64,000 bases of DNA from Scopulibacillus_A cellulosilyticus (GCF_042665295.1 NZ_JBHTCO010000004.1:496001-560000); one strand, 5' to 3'. Counted from the stretch's first letter, positions 24,591 through 34,521 are shown. Translations and numbers: made by a program. Notes: a model not told the origin generated them from the letters alone.

Positions 24591-25488
24591 AATACTGATC
24601 ACAGATGACTGCGGCGTACGTCTTGATAAATGGGTACATATACAGTTTCCTGAACTTTCGAGAACACGCATTCAGGAAATGATTAAAGATCAATTCATTA
24701 CAGTAAATAATAAAGCTGTCAAAGCTAATTATAAGACAAACTCCGGTGATCGGATTCAGGTTGAAATCAGCGACCCGGAACCCTTAAATGTAGAAGCGGA
24801 AAATATACCGTTAGATATCATTTATGAGGATCAAGATGTATTAGTTGTTAATAAGCCAAGGGGCATGGTTGTTCATCCGGCACCGGGTCATTATACCGGT
24901 ACTTTAGTGAACGGCTTGCTTTATCATTGCAATGATTTGTCCGGTATTAATGGTGTATTGCGTCCTGGAATTGTCCATAGGATTGACAAAGATACTTCCG
25001 GATTGCTCGTTGTTGCCAAAAATGATAAGAGCCATCAATCGCTTGCTGAACAATTAAAGGCAAAAACAACTCACCGCATCTATCTTGCTATTGTCCATGG
25101 TGTTCTCCCTCATAATGAAGGGACGATTGATGCACCCATCGGACGTGATGAGAAAGATCGCAAAAAAATGGCTGTAACAAGTAAAAACAGTAAAGAGGCT
25201 GTCACACACTTTTATGTTGAAGAGCGCTTTAATAAATATACTTTCGTTAAATGCCGGTTAGAAACGGGAAGAACCCATCAAATTCGTGTTCATATGGCAT
25301 ACATTGGCCATCCCGTCGCCGGCGATCCGAAATATGGTCCAAGAAAGACGCTTTCAATTAACGGTCAAGCTCTTCATGCGGCTGAACTTGGCTTTAACCA
25401 TCCATCGACAGGGGAAAGAATGACTTTTACAGCACCACTGCCTGCTGATATGGAAATTGAATTAAAAAAGTGCCGAAAAGCTTATTGA
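24577..25488 (+). CDS. rluD: RluD-family 23S rRNA pseudouridine synthase
   Basis: Ribosomal large-subunit pseudouridine synthase of the RluA/RluD family (YlyB), 303 aa. N-terminal S4 RNA-binding domain (VRLDKWVHIQFPELSRTR), then the catalytic domain with HRIDKDTSG; Asp137 is the nucleophile. Other blocks are VVNKPRGMVVHP and ETGRTHQIRVHM. AAAGGAG precedes the ATG within lspA. Exact rRNA target positions cannot be read from sequence. The pyr promoter -35 overlaps its stop codon. Confidence 0.93.
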   Translation: MEKSEILITDDCGVRLDKWVHIQFPELSRTRIQEMIKDQFITVNNKAVKANYKTNSGDRIQVEISDPEPLNVEAENIPLDIIYEDQDVLVVNKPRGMVVHPAPGHYTGTLVNGLLYHCNDLSGINGVLRPGIVHRIDKDTSGLLVVAKNDKSHQSLAEQLKAKTTHRIYLAIVHGVLPHNEGTIDAPIGRDEKDRKKMAVTSKNSKEAVTHFYVEERFNKYTFVKCRLETGRTHQIRVHMAYIGHPVAGDPKYGPRKTLSINGQALHAAELGFNHPSTGERMTFTAPLPADMEIELKKCRKAY

Positions 25489-25513
25489 CAACCTCGTCAA
25501 CTTTTGAAATAAT
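25485..25513 (+). promoter_or_regulatory. Sigma-A promoter of the pyr operon
   Basis: TTGACA (25485-25490) overlaps the rluD stop; a 17-base spacer leads to AATAAT (25508-25513). Confidence 0.75.
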
Positions 25514-25554
25514 AATTGAAGAAAAGAGAACACTAACTACAAACCTTTAAATAC

Positions 25555-25633
25555 AGTCCAGAGAGGCTGAGAAGGAGTGCGTTGTTATCGAAAGCGGACG
25601 TATACCCTCTTGCCTTATGGCAAGAGGGTTTTT
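25555..25633 (+). promoter_or_regulatory. PyrR-binding transcription attenuator 1 (before pyrR)
   Basis: AGTCCAGAGAGGCT (25555-25568) matches the PyrR RNA-binding consensus ARUCCNGNGAGGYU. Downstream is the terminator ACCCTCTTGCC / GGCAAGAGGGT (25604-25629) with a T-run. With UMP bound, PyrR holds the anti-antiterminator and the terminator forms, reducing operon expression. Confidence 0.95.
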
Positions 25634-25662
25634 AACTTTAAAAACGAAAGCGGGCGAAACCT

Positions 25663-26196
25663 ATGAGCGGAAAAATCATTTTAGATGAAAAAGCGATCGA
25701 CAGGGCTCTGACACGGTTATCGCATGAAATAATCGAACGGAATAAGGGTGTTGACCAAGTCGTGCTTGCCGGTGTAAAGACCAGGGGCATTTATTTGGCC
25801 AAAAGGCTCGCGGGAAAAATTGAACAAATTGAAGGTGAAACTGTTCAATTAGGTGAAATTGATATTACTTTGTACCGTGACGATCTCTCTGAAAAAACGA
25901 AATCGAAAGAACCCGAATTAAAAGGCACAGATATCCCTGTTAACGTTGAAAAACAAACTGTAATCATTGTTGATGATGTCCTTTATACAGGGAGAACAGC
26001 CCGTGCGGCGATGGATGCGGTTATGGATTTAGGGCGTCCGGCACGTATACAGCTTGCTGTTCTTATTGACCGCGGACATCGTGAATTGCCGATTCGTCCT
26101 GATTTTATTGGGAAAAATGTTCCGACTTCAACTAAAGAAATTATTTCTGTTAAGCTGAAGGAAGTCGACGAGAGCGACTCTGTCAGCATCGAATAA
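25663..26196 (+). CDS. pyrR: PyrR, pyr attenuation regulator / uracil phosphoribosyltransferase
   Basis: 177-aa bifunctional protein: UMP-responsive RNA-binding attenuator and weak uracil phosphoribosyltransferase. The PRPP-binding motif VIIVDDVLYTGRT is present in the middle, with GVKTRGIYLAKR and LIDRGHRELPI flanking it. It binds the leader before its own gene and the one before pyrB. GAAAGCGGGCG precedes the ATG. In B. subtilis a uracil permease gene (pyrP) follows; here pyrB follows directly. Confidence 0.97.
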   Translation: MSGKIILDEKAIDRALTRLSHEIIERNKGVDQVVLAGVKTRGIYLAKRLAGKIEQIEGETVQLGEIDITLYRDDLSEKTKSKEPELKGTDIPVNVEKQTVIIVDDVLYTGRTARAAMDAVMDLGRPARIQLAVLIDRGHRELPIRPDFIGKNVPTSTKEIISVKLKEVDESDSVSIE

Positions 26197-26220
26197 AACG
26201 ATATTACCCTTTTAAAAGGC

Positions 26221-26315
26221 AGTCCAGTGAGGCTGATAAAGGGCTTAGTTAGGTATGGCTGCAGCTGTACCTGAAAAACCTCTTTGTCAGCAACTGGCAA
26301 AGAGGTTTTTTTATA
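26221..26315 (+). promoter_or_regulatory. PyrR-binding transcription attenuator 2 (between pyrR and pyrB)
   Basis: AGTCCAGTGAGGCT (26221-26234) is a second PyrR site, followed by the terminator AACCTCTTTG / CAAAGAGGTT (26278-26307) with a seven-T tail. B. subtilis has three such sites; here the pair flanking pyrP is reduced to one along with loss of pyrP. Confidence 0.95.
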
Positions 26316-26345
26316 TAAAAATGTGCAAATTTGAGGAGGGTCAAA

Positions 26346-27266
26346 ATGCCGCACCTTTTAACCTTATCTGATTTATCAATTGAAACGATTAATGACATTT
26401 TAAATAAGGCGCAGGAAATTCAAATGCAAAATCTTTATCGTGAACCGCAGCCTGTCATTACTGCCAATTTATTTTTTGAAGCAAGCACAAGGACACGATT
26501 TAGTTTTGAAGCGGCTGAAAAACGGCTCGGTTACCATGTATTGAACTTTAGTGCGGAAAACTCAAGTACTCAAAAAGGCGAAAGTTTGTATGACACGCTT
26601 AGAACACTGGAGGAAGTCGGTGTCCAAGCAGCGGTTATCCGTCATAAGCAAGATAAATATTATGAAGATCTTAGAGATCGATTGTCATTGTCGATCATTA
26701 ACGGCGGAGATGGATGCGGAGATCATCCGACTCAAGCTCTATTGGATTTAATGACGATCAAACAAGAGTTTTCTAGATTTGACGGTCTGACAATAGCTAT
26801 CATCGGTGACTTGCGTCACAGCCGTGTCGCCCGTTCGGATGCTGAAGTGTTAACAAGGCTTGGCGCGAGAGTCCTTTTATCCGGTCCTAAGGCTTGGATG
26901 AATGAAACGTTGCCTGGTGAATATGTTGACATCGATGAAGCGGTGAAAACCGCAGATGTTGTCATGATGCTGCGCATTCAACATGAAAGACATAACCAAG
27001 GCATGAACCTTTCCAAAGAAGATTATCACAAACAGTACGGATTAACACTTGAACGTGAGAGATTAATGAAACCGGGAAGCATTATCATGCATCCCGCGCC
27101 TGTTAACCGCGGTGTAGAAATCGCTGATGAACTTGTAGAAGCAAAGCGGTCAAGGATATTTAAGCAAATCAACAACGGTGTCGCTGTCAGAATGTCTGTA
27201 TTGGAATGGGCGGTAAACAAAAACGAGGAGGCGGAGCAATATGAGTATGTTGCTTTCAAACGGTAA
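26346..27266 (+). CDS. pyrB: Aspartate carbamoyltransferase, catalytic subunit
   Basis: Condenses carbamoyl phosphate with aspartate in UMP synthesis; 306 aa. Signature blocks are FFEASTRTRFSFE (carbamoyl-phosphate loop), GDGCGDHPTQALLDL and HPAPVNRGVEI. No regulatory-subunit gene (pyrI) is present, as usual in bacilli where control is by attenuation. ATG at 26346 follows TTGAGGAGGG; a TTG at 26331 is upstream of that site and rejected. Overlaps pyrC by 26 bases. Confidence 0.97.
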   Translation: MPHLLTLSDLSIETINDILNKAQEIQMQNLYREPQPVITANLFFEASTRTRFSFEAAEKRLGYHVLNFSAENSSTQKGESLYDTLRTLEEVGVQAAVIRHKQDKYYEDLRDRLSLSIINGGDGCGDHPTQALLDLMTIKQEFSRFDGLTIAIIGDLRHSRVARSDAEVLTRLGARVLLSGPKAWMNETLPGEYVDIDEAVKTADVVMMLRIQHERHNQGMNLSKEDYHKQYGLTLERERLMKPGSIIMHPAPVNRGVEIADELVEAKRSRIFKQINNGVAVRMSVLEWAVNKNEEAEQYEYVAFKR

Positions 27267-28524
27267 AGTTTTTTTAAACGGTCAACTGGAAAAGAAAGAT
27301 GTGTTAATAGAAGGCGATAAAATCACTGCGATCGGGAATGGAATGGATTCCGGCAATCATCAAGTCATTGACGTCACTGACCAAATTGTCGCCCCCGGTT
27401 TTGTTGATCTTCACATCCATTTAAGAGAGCCGGGCGGCGAACATAAAGAAACGATCAAAACAGGTACGATGGCTGCAGCTAAGGGCGGCTTCACAACAGT
27501 TGCTGCAATGCCGAACACAAATCCCGTCCCTGATTGTCCGGAAACTGTCAGTCAGCTTATGGACAAAATTCAGCAGGATGCTAAAGTCCGTGTGCTGCCT
27601 TACGGGTCAATTACTAAAGGGTTAAAAGGTGAAACATTGACAGATCTTGAACCGCTTAAGGATGCTGGCGCATTTGCCTTTACTGACGACGGTGTCGGTG
27701 TTCAGTCAGCGGCAATGATGTATGAAGCAATGAAAAATGCTGCACGCCTCAACGTTCCGATTGTCGCTCATTGTGAAGAAAATACATTAATATACAACGG
27801 ATGTGTCCATGATGGCGCTTTTGCCAGAAAAAATGGATTAAAAGGGATTCCAAATATTTGCGAAGCGGTGCAAATCGCAAGGGACGTTCTCTTGGCTGAA
27901 GCGGCAGGCGCTCATTACCACGTATGTCACGTCAGCACGAAAGAATCCGTAAGGACAATCCGCGACGCAAAAAAAGCTGGCATTCATGTGACAGCTGAAG
28001 TGACACCCCATCATTTGCTTTTAACAGAAGATGATATACCAGGACTTGATACTAACTTTAAAATGAATCCGCCGCTAAGATCAAAAGAGGACCAACAAGC
28101 ATTAATCGAAGGTTTACTGGACGGAACAATAGACTTTATCGCTACTGACCATGCTCCTCATACGGATTTTGAAAAAGGACAGTCCATAGATCGGGCGCCG
28201 TTTGGCATTGTCGGACTGGAAACAGCCTTTCCGCTTCTTTATACGCATCTTGTCCAAAAAGGTGTATTAACTTTAGAGGCTTTGCTTGAACGAATGACAC
28301 ATAAGCCGGCTCGTGCCTTTGGACTGCCATACGGCGCGATCAAAACTGGCAGTGTTGCAGATATTGTCGTACTTGACCTGGATTATACAGCAGATATAGA
28401 TCCGGATGAATTCCTTTCAAAAGGCAAAAATACACCGTTTGCTGATTGGAAATGTCAAGGCTGGCCTGTACTCACTATAGCATCAGGAGAAATCGTCTGG
28501 GATAAAGGGAGGACTTTTGCATGA
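27241..28524 (+). CDS. pyrC: Dihydroorotase (class I)
   Basis: Zinc amidohydrolase cyclising N-carbamoyl-aspartate; 427 aa, class I type. Metal-binding VDLHIHLREPGG, the C-terminal ATDHAPHTD aspartate/histidine motif, and VTPHHLLL are visible. AACGAGGAGGCGGAG within pyrB precedes the ATG at 27241; a second ATG two codons later is possible. Ends in a 4-base overlap with carA. Confidence 0.96.
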   Translation: MSMLLSNGKVFLNGQLEKKDVLIEGDKITAIGNGMDSGNHQVIDVTDQIVAPGFVDLHIHLREPGGEHKETIKTGTMAAAKGGFTTVAAMPNTNPVPDCPETVSQLMDKIQQDAKVRVLPYGSITKGLKGETLTDLEPLKDAGAFAFTDDGVGVQSAAMMYEAMKNAARLNVPIVAHCEENTLIYNGCVHDGAFARKNGLKGIPNICEAVQIARDVLLAEAAGAHYHVCHVSTKESVRTIRDAKKAGIHVTAEVTPHHLLLTEDDIPGLDTNFKMNPPLRSKEDQQALIEGLLDGTIDFIATDHAPHTDFEKGQSIDRAPFGIVGLETAFPLLYTHLVQKGVLTLEALLERMTHKPARAFGLPYGAIKTGSVADIVVLDLDYTADIDPDEFLSKGKNTPFADWKCQGWPVLTIASGEIVWDKGRTFA

Positions 28525-29609
28525 AACGTCAATTAATATTAGAAAACGGGGAAGTATTTATTGGAAATGCGATAGGCGCAAATTGTGCGCGTAATGGTGA
28601 GGTTGTTTTTAACACCGGTATGACAGGCTATCAGGAAATTTTATCTGACCCTTCTTACTGCGGGCAAATTGTCACACTGACTTACCCATTGATCGGAAAC
28701 TACGGTATTAACCGTGATGACTTTGAATCGATTAACCCTGCAATAGCCGGTTTAATCGTCAAACAATCCGCCGATGTTCCTTCTCATTGGCGCAGTGAAA
28801 TGTCCCTTAATCAATTGCTTTTAAATAAAAATATACCAGGATTAGAAGGTATTGATACACGGCGCTTAACGAAAGTCATCCGCGTCCACGGCACCTTAAA
28901 AGGGCGGATTTGCGATATGAATATCGATGTCAATGAAGTCATTAAAGAGCTTAATGAAACTGTGCTTCCGACCGATCAAGTTTCTAAGGTATCCACTAAG
29001 GCCTCTTATGCAAGCCCGGGTCAAGGACCGCGTGTTGTTCTTGTTGACTTTGGTGCAAAAAAAGGCATTTTAAGAGATTGTATTAAGAAGCAGTTTGATG
29101 TTGTTGTTGTCCCTCATCACACAACCGCCGAAGAAATACTAAGATTACAACCGGATGGTGTGCTGTTAAGCAACGGTCCCGGAAATCCAAAGGATGTCCC
29201 GCATGCGGTGGAAATGGTCAGAGGATTATTAGGTCACGTGCCGATTTTCGGTATTTGTCTCGGTCACCAGCTGCTCGCTCTAGCTTGCGGAGGAGATACC
29301 GAGAAAATGCGTTTTGGTCACCGCGGCTCAAACCATCCAGTTAAAGACTTAACAACTGGAAAGTTTATGATGACATCTCAAAATCATGGGTTTACTGTTC
29401 GACCGGAATCACTTGAAAATACTGACTTAAAGGTTACGCACATAGCTGTCAACGATGGGACAGTAGAAGGGCTGCGCCATGATAAATATTTAGCATTCAG
29501 CGTCCAGTTCCATCCTGAAGCCTCACCAGGTCCAGAAGACAGTGCCATCTTGTTTGATCAATTTGTTTCAGACATCAAGACTAAGAAAGCGGGGATACAA
29601 TATGCCTAA
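28521..29609 (+). CDS. carA: Carbamoyl-phosphate synthase small (glutaminase) subunit
   Basis: Pyrimidine-specific glutaminase subunit (PyrAA), 362 aa, supplying ammonia to CarB. N-terminal small-subunit domain (FNTGMTGYQEILSDPSY), C-terminal class I amidotransferase with the nucleophile in FGICLGHQLLALACGG (Cys near 246) and FHPEASPGP. Starts inside the pyrC stop (ATGA) and overlaps carB by eight bases, so the subunits are translationally coupled. Confidence 0.97.
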   Translation: MKRQLILENGEVFIGNAIGANCARNGEVVFNTGMTGYQEILSDPSYCGQIVTLTYPLIGNYGINRDDFESINPAIAGLIVKQSADVPSHWRSEMSLNQLLLNKNIPGLEGIDTRRLTKVIRVHGTLKGRICDMNIDVNEVIKELNETVLPTDQVSKVSTKASYASPGQGPRVVLVDFGAKKGILRDCIKKQFDVVVVPHHTTAEEILRLQPDGVLLSNGPGNPKDVPHAVEMVRGLLGHVPIFGICLGHQLLALACGGDTEKMRFGHRGSNHPVKDLTTGKFMMTSQNHGFTVRPESLENTDLKVTHIAVNDGTVEGLRHDKYLAFSVQFHPEASPGPEDSAILFDQFVSDIKTKKAGIQYA

Positions 29610-32600
29610 ACGACACGATATCCGAAAAATTTTAGTGATTGGTTCAGGACCAATTGTCATTGGTCAAGCAGCTGAATTTGATTATTCTGGTACGCAAGCT
29701 TGTCAAGCATTAAAAGAAGAAGGTTATGAAGTTGTTTTAATCAACTCCAACCCGGCAACAATTATGACTGATGCCGAGATGGCGGATCGGGTTTATATTG
29801 AACCGTTAACACTTGAATTTGTCAGCAAGATTATCCGTAAAGAACGTCCGGATGGCATTTTAGCAACACTCGGCGGTCAAACAGGCCTAAATTTAGCGGC
29901 ACAACTGAGCCAATCAGGCATTTTAGCTGAATTCGGCATTGAACTATTAGGTACGAATTTAGAGTCGATTGAAAAAGCTGAAGACCGCGATCGGTTTAGA
30001 GCGTTAATGTATGAGCTTGGCGAGCCTGTCCCTGATAGTGAAATTGTAACAACTTTACAGGAAGCAAAAGACTTTGCTGAAAAAATCGGTTTTCCTCTGA
30101 TTATTCGCCCGGCTTACACGCTTGGCGGAACGGGCGGCGGCATTGCCGGGAACGAAGAAGAATTGAATGAGATTGCTGCTAATGGCTTAAAGCAAAGCCC
30201 TGTTCATCAAGTGTTGATTGAAAAAAGTATCGCAGGTTATAAAGAGATTGAATTTGAAGTCATGCGTGACGGAAATGACGGAGCGATTGCTGTCTGTCAT
30301 ATGGAAAACTTTGATCCTGTCGGCATTCATACAGGCGATTCCATCGTAACCGCGCCTTGTCAAACACTCAGCGACCGTGATGTACAAAGGCTGCGAAGCG
30401 TTTCCTTAAAAATAGTCAGAGCGTTAAAAATCGAAGGCGGATGTAACGTACAGTTGGCCCTTGACCCAAACAGCGACCAATATTATATTATCGAGGTTAA
30501 TCCAAGGGTCAGCCGCTCTTCGGCACTTGCTTCGAAAGCAACCGGCTACCCAATCGCAAAAGTAGCGGCAAAAATAGCTGTTGGTTATCACTTGGACGAA
30601 ATCAAGAATGCTGTTACCGGAACGACTTACGCAAGCTTTGAACCGGCACTGGATTATGTAGTTACGAAAATTCCGCGCTGGCCATTTGATAAATTTGATT
30701 CAGCCAACCGCCAGTTGGGAACGCAAATGAAGGCAACAGGGGAAGTGCTGGCTCTCGGCCGGACTTTTGAAGAATCTATATTAAAGGCTGTTCGCTCACT
30801 GGAAACAGGCGTTATGCATTTATCTGCAGAAGATGCAGAAGACAAAAATAATGAGGCATTGATTCAAGCCATTCAAAAAGCTGATGACAGGCGCCTATTT
30901 TATCTTGCTGAACTCATGCGCAGGGGATACAGTGTCGAACAGCTTTGGGCATGGACAAAGATTGACCGGTTCTTCCTAATGAAATTAGAAAACATTATTA
31001 AAATCGAACGCAAACTTGCTGATAATATTGGGGACATGACGGTTCTATTTGAGGCCAAACAATTTGGTTTCGCTGATCAAACAATTGCCGGCTTATGGAA
31101 CATGTCCGAACAGGAAATCTATGAAACTAGAAAAAACAACCAGATCATGCCTGTTTATAAAATGGTTGATACTTGCGCGGCTGAATTTGAATCAGAAACC
31201 CCTTATTATTACAGCACTTATGAAGAAGAAAATGAATCGATTAAGACAGATAAAGAAAGTGTATTAGTACTTGGTTCGGGACCTATTCGCATCGGTCAAG
31301 GCATTGAGTTTGATTATGCGACGGTTCATACAGTTTGGGCCATTAAAGAACAAGGCTATGAAGCTATCATTATCAACAACAATCCTGAAACAGTTTCAAC
31401 TGACTTTAGCGTATCAGACAAACTATATGTTGAACCATTAACGATTGAAGATGTTATGCATGTTGTTGATCTTGAACAACCGGCAGGCGTGATTGTCCAA
31501 TTCGGCGGTCAGACAGCTATCAACCTGGCATCAGAATTAAGCGCCCGCGGGGTGAAGATTTTAGGAACGTCCCTGGAATCAATGGATCAAGCGGAAAACA
31601 GGGATAAGTTTGAACGTTTGCTTCAGGATTTGAATATCGCACAGCCTGAAGGCAGAACAGCTTTTTCAACAACTGAAGCCTTGAGAATTGCCGAAAACAT
31701 TGGTTATCCGGTGTTGGTTCGCCCATCTTATGTCTTAGGCGGACGGGCCATGGAGATTGTTTACCGGAAGGAAGAGCTTGAACATTATATGACTAGCGCG
31801 GTTAAAGTTAATCCGCTTCATCCCGTTTTAATTGACCGCTATTTGACGGGCGTTGAAATCGAAGTTGACGGCATTTGCGACGGCGAAAATGTCTATATCC
31901 CCGGAATTATGGAGCATATCGAAAGAGCCGGCGTCCACTCGGGTGACTCCATCGCTGTGTATCCGCCGCAAAGTTTAACACAAGAATTAAAACAAAAGAT
32001 CATTGACACGACAATAAAACTGGCTCGCGGCTTGAAAATTGTAGGTCTGTTAAATATCCAATTTGTTATCCATGAAAATGAAGTCTATGTGATTGAAGTC
32101 AATCCAAGGTCAAGCCGGACGGTACCGTTTTTAAGTAAAATCACCGGCGTGCCAATGGCTAACTTGGCAACAAAAGCTATTCTCGGCAATGATCTTCCAT
32201 CATTGGGATATGACACAGGATATCATCCGGAACAGGAAGAAGTGTTTGTCAAAGTGCCGGTCTTCTCGTTTGCCAAGCTAAGAAGCGTTGATATTACTTT
32301 AGGACCTGAAATGAAATCGACCGGCGAGGTTATGGGCAAAGATTTAACATTAGAAAAGGCCTTATACAAAGGACTTCTTGCCAGCGGTATCACAATTCCA
32401 ACCCATGGATCAGTGTTATTCACAGTAGCAGATAAAGACAAACAAGAAGCAATACCTATGGTTAAGAGATTCGCGGATATCGGTTATAATATATTGGCGA
32501 CGGAAGGAACTGCCAAAGTAATTCAATCACATGGCATCCCTGTAACAGCCGTCAATAAAATCGGTCATGAAAGTCCTAATTTGCTTGAAATCATTAAACA

Positions 32601-32811
32601 AGGTGAAGCGCAGTTTGTCATTAACACACTGACGAAAGGAAAGCAGCCGGCAAGAGACGGATTCAGAATTAGAAGGGAATCTGTTGAAAATGGCGTTGTA
32701 TGTCTAACCTCCTTAGATACAGCTGTTGCTTTGCTAAGAGTTCTTGAGTCCTTATCCTTTTCAACAAACAGCATGCCAAAGTTTGAGACAAAAAAGAGAG
32801 TGACTGTCTAA
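29602..32811 (+). CDS. carB: Carbamoyl-phosphate synthase large subunit
   Basis: 1069-aa PyrAB. Two homologous ATP-grasp halves are evident: the first opens with KILVIGSGPIVIGQAAEFDY, the second with VLVLGSGPIRIGQGIEFDY about 550 residues later; each has its own ATP-binding block (RPAYTLGGTGGG; RPSYVLGGRAME). A C-terminal MGS-like allosteric domain (VLFTVADKDKQEAIPM) likely senses UMP/PRPP. ATG at 29602 is the last that preserves the first loop; 29542 would extend into carA. Confidence 0.98.
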   Translation: MPKRHDIRKILVIGSGPIVIGQAAEFDYSGTQACQALKEEGYEVVLINSNPATIMTDAEMADRVYIEPLTLEFVSKIIRKERPDGILATLGGQTGLNLAAQLSQSGILAEFGIELLGTNLESIEKAEDRDRFRALMYELGEPVPDSEIVTTLQEAKDFAEKIGFPLIIRPAYTLGGTGGGIAGNEEELNEIAANGLKQSPVHQVLIEKSIAGYKEIEFEVMRDGNDGAIAVCHMENFDPVGIHTGDSIVTAPCQTLSDRDVQRLRSVSLKIVRALKIEGGCNVQLALDPNSDQYYIIEVNPRVSRSSALASKATGYPIAKVAAKIAVGYHLDEIKNAVTGTTYASFEPALDYVVTKIPRWPFDKFDSANRQLGTQMKATGEVLALGRTFEESILKAVRSLETGVMHLSAEDAEDKNNEALIQAIQKADDRRLFYLAELMRRGYSVEQLWAWTKIDRFFLMKLENIIKIERKLADNIGDMTVLFEAKQFGFADQTIAGLWNMSEQEIYETRKNNQIMPVYKMVDTCAAEFESETPYYYSTYEEENESIKTDKESVLVLGSGPIRIGQGIEFDYATVHTVWAIKEQGYEAIIINNNPETVSTDFSVSDKLYVEPLTIEDVMHVVDLEQPAGVIVQFGGQTAINLASELSARGVKILGTSLESMDQAENRDKFERLLQDLNIAQPEGRTAFSTTEALRIAENIGYPVLVRPSYVLGGRAMEIVYRKEELEHYMTSAVKVNPLHPVLIDRYLTGVEIEVDGICDGENVYIPGIMEHIERAGVHSGDSIAVYPPQSLTQELKQKIIDTTIKLARGLKIVGLLNIQFVIHENEVYVIEVNPRSSRTVPFLSKITGVPMANLATKAILGNDLPSLGYDTGYHPEQEEVFVKVPVFSFAKLRSVDITLGPEMKSTGEVMGKDLTLEKALYKGLLASGITIPTHGSVLFTVADKDKQEAIPMVKRFADIGYNILATEGTAKVIQSHGIPVTAVNKIGHESPNLLEIIKQGEAQFVINTLTKGKQPARDGFRIRRESVENGVVCLTSLDTAVALLRVLESLSFSTNSMPKFETKKRVTV

Positions 32812-32812
32812 T

Positions 32813-33595
32813 ATGATGATTGATAAGATGATCGTTATCCAAAACAATCAAATAGCAAAAGATATATTTGAACTAAAGGTCAAAGGGGCTCTCGCTGCAC
32901 ATGTGAGAGAACCTGGACAATTTGTTCATATCAAAGTCGGCGGTTTTATCGATGCTATGTTAAGACGTCCGATCAGCATTTGTGATGTCGACAAACAAGA
33001 TCAAGTGATGACAATGATCTATCGTGCTGATGGCAACGGAACGAAAAGATTGTCACAATATGCTGAGGGTGAAGAACTTGAGATATTAGGGCCGCTTGGC
33101 AACGGCTTTCCAATCGAAACAGTGAAAGCGGGTTCGCATGCCATTTTAGTAGGCGGGGGCGTCGGTGTCCCTCCGCTCTACTACTTATCAAAGCAATTGA
33201 AGGAAAAGGGAGTGCAAGCGACCCATATTCTCGGTTTTCAAACAGAAAATATCGTGTTTTATGAAAAAGAATTCAAAGACTTAGGTCCAACTTATGTCAC
33301 TACGGTTGATGGATCGAAAGGTACTAAGGGATTTGTCACAGATGTATTAACAGAACATGATTTTGCCTATGATGTCATGTATGCCTGCGGGCCGGTTCCG
33401 ATGTTAAAAGCATTAGAAACCGGTTATAGTGCCAAACCCCTTTATCTGTCACTGGAGCAGCGGATGGGGTGTGCTATTGGCGCATGTCTGGCCTGTGTTT
33501 GCAAGACCCAAGATCCGCAAGATTCACGAGGATACAGGAAAGTATGCAGTGATGGGCCAGTTTTTAAGGCCGGAGAGGTGATTTTGCCATGTTAA
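32813..33595 (+). CDS. pyrK: Dihydroorotate dehydrogenase electron-transfer subunit
   Basis: Iron-sulfur flavoprotein subunit of class 1B dihydroorotate dehydrogenase that passes electrons to NAD+. The 260-aa protein has a ferredoxin-reductase-like FAD domain (LRRPISICDVD, GPLGNGFP), an NAD domain (LVGGGVGVPPL) and the C-terminal [2Fe-2S] cysteines in MGCAIGACLACVC and a final CSDG. The start is one base after carB with only a weak AGAGAGTGA site, so coupling to carB probably matters; ATG codons at 32816 or 32828 are possible. Confidence 0.95.
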   Translation: MMIDKMIVIQNNQIAKDIFELKVKGALAAHVREPGQFVHIKVGGFIDAMLRRPISICDVDKQDQVMTMIYRADGNGTKRLSQYAEGEELEILGPLGNGFPIETVKAGSHAILVGGGVGVPPLYYLSKQLKEKGVQATHILGFQTENIVFYEKEFKDLGPTYVTTVDGSKGTKGFVTDVLTEHDFAYDVMYACGPVPMLKALETGYSAKPLYLSLEQRMGCAIGACLACVCKTQDPQDSRGYRKVCSDGPVFKAGEVILPC

Positions 33596-34521
33596 ATGTT
33601 TCGCTGCCAGGATTAAATATGAAAAACCCTGTTATGCCAGCATCCGGCTGCTTTGCTTTTGGACGTGAATTCAACCAGTTTTATGATCTTAACGAACTCG
33701 GAGCCATCGCCATCAAAGCAGCAACGAAAGAAGCCCGTTACGGCAACCCGACACCGCGGGTGGCGGAAACGCCCGGCGGCATGCTTAATGCGATTGGACT
33801 GCAAAATCCCGGTGTCGATAAAATTATCAGTGATGAACTTGAATGGTTGAAACAATTTGAAACGCCAATCGTCGCCAATATCGCCGGTTCACAAACTGAA
33901 GACTACGTTTATACTGCGGAACACTTATCGAAACAGAGCCGGGTTAACGCCCTTGAACTTAATATTTCTTGCCCAAACGTTAAGGAAGGCGGCATCGCGT
34001 TTGGTACGATTCCTGAGGTTGCCGCTGAATTAACGGCAAAGGTTAAGACCGTGTCAGAAGTACCCGTATATGTCAAATTATCTCCTAATGTGAGCGATAT
34101 TGTTGCAATGGCAAAGGCTGTAGAACAGGCCGGTGCTGACGGTTTATCAATGATTAACACCTTGCTTGGCATGAGAATTGATTTAAAAACCGGAAAGCCG
34201 ATTTTAGCCAATAAAATGGGCGGCTTAAGCGGACCAGCCATCAAACCGGTGGCGATTAGAATGATTTATGAAGTGAGCCAGCATGTAAACATACCAATCA
34301 TCGGAATGGGCGGTATTGAGAATGCAGACGATGTGATTGAATTTTTCTTAGCCGGAGCCAGTGCTGTCGCTATCGGCACGGCAAATTTTGTCGATCCGCT
34401 TTGCTGCCCGAAAATCATTCGTGAGCTGCCGAAAAGGTTAAAAGAAATGAATGTTAACCATATCAACGATTTAAAAGGAAGGAGCTGGCGGTCATGTCAG
34501 GAGACGTTATCATCGCATTAG
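33589..34521 (+). CDS. pyrD: Dihydroorotate dehydrogenase (NAD+), catalytic subunit
   Basis: FMN-containing class 1B enzyme oxidising dihydroorotate to orotate; 310 aa. Class 1B hallmarks: catalytic cysteine in ELNISCPNVKEGG, with phosphate-binding IGMGGIENADDVIEF and GTANFVDP. Works as a heterotetramer with PyrK, whose gene it overlaps by seven bases; GGAGAGGTG precedes the ATG. Confidence 0.97.
   Translation: MLNVSLPGLNMKNPVMPASGCFAFGREFNQFYDLNELGAIAIKAATKEARYGNPTPRVAETPGGMLNAIGLQNPGVDKIISDELEWLKQFETPIVANIAGSQTEDYVYTAEHLSKQSRVNALELNISCPNVKEGGIAFGTIPEVAAELTAKVKTVSEVPVYVKLSPNVSDIVAMAKAVEQAGADGLSMINTLLGMRIDLKTGKPILANKMGGLSGPAIKPVAIRMIYEVSQHVNIPIIGMGGIENADDVIEFFLAGASAVAIGTANFVDPLCCPKIIRELPKRLKEMNVNHINDLKGRSWRSCQETLSSH

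Noticed and set aside
25483..25662. Separate small gene in the pyrR leader
   Set aside because: Sequence is fully explained by promoter, PyrR site and terminator.
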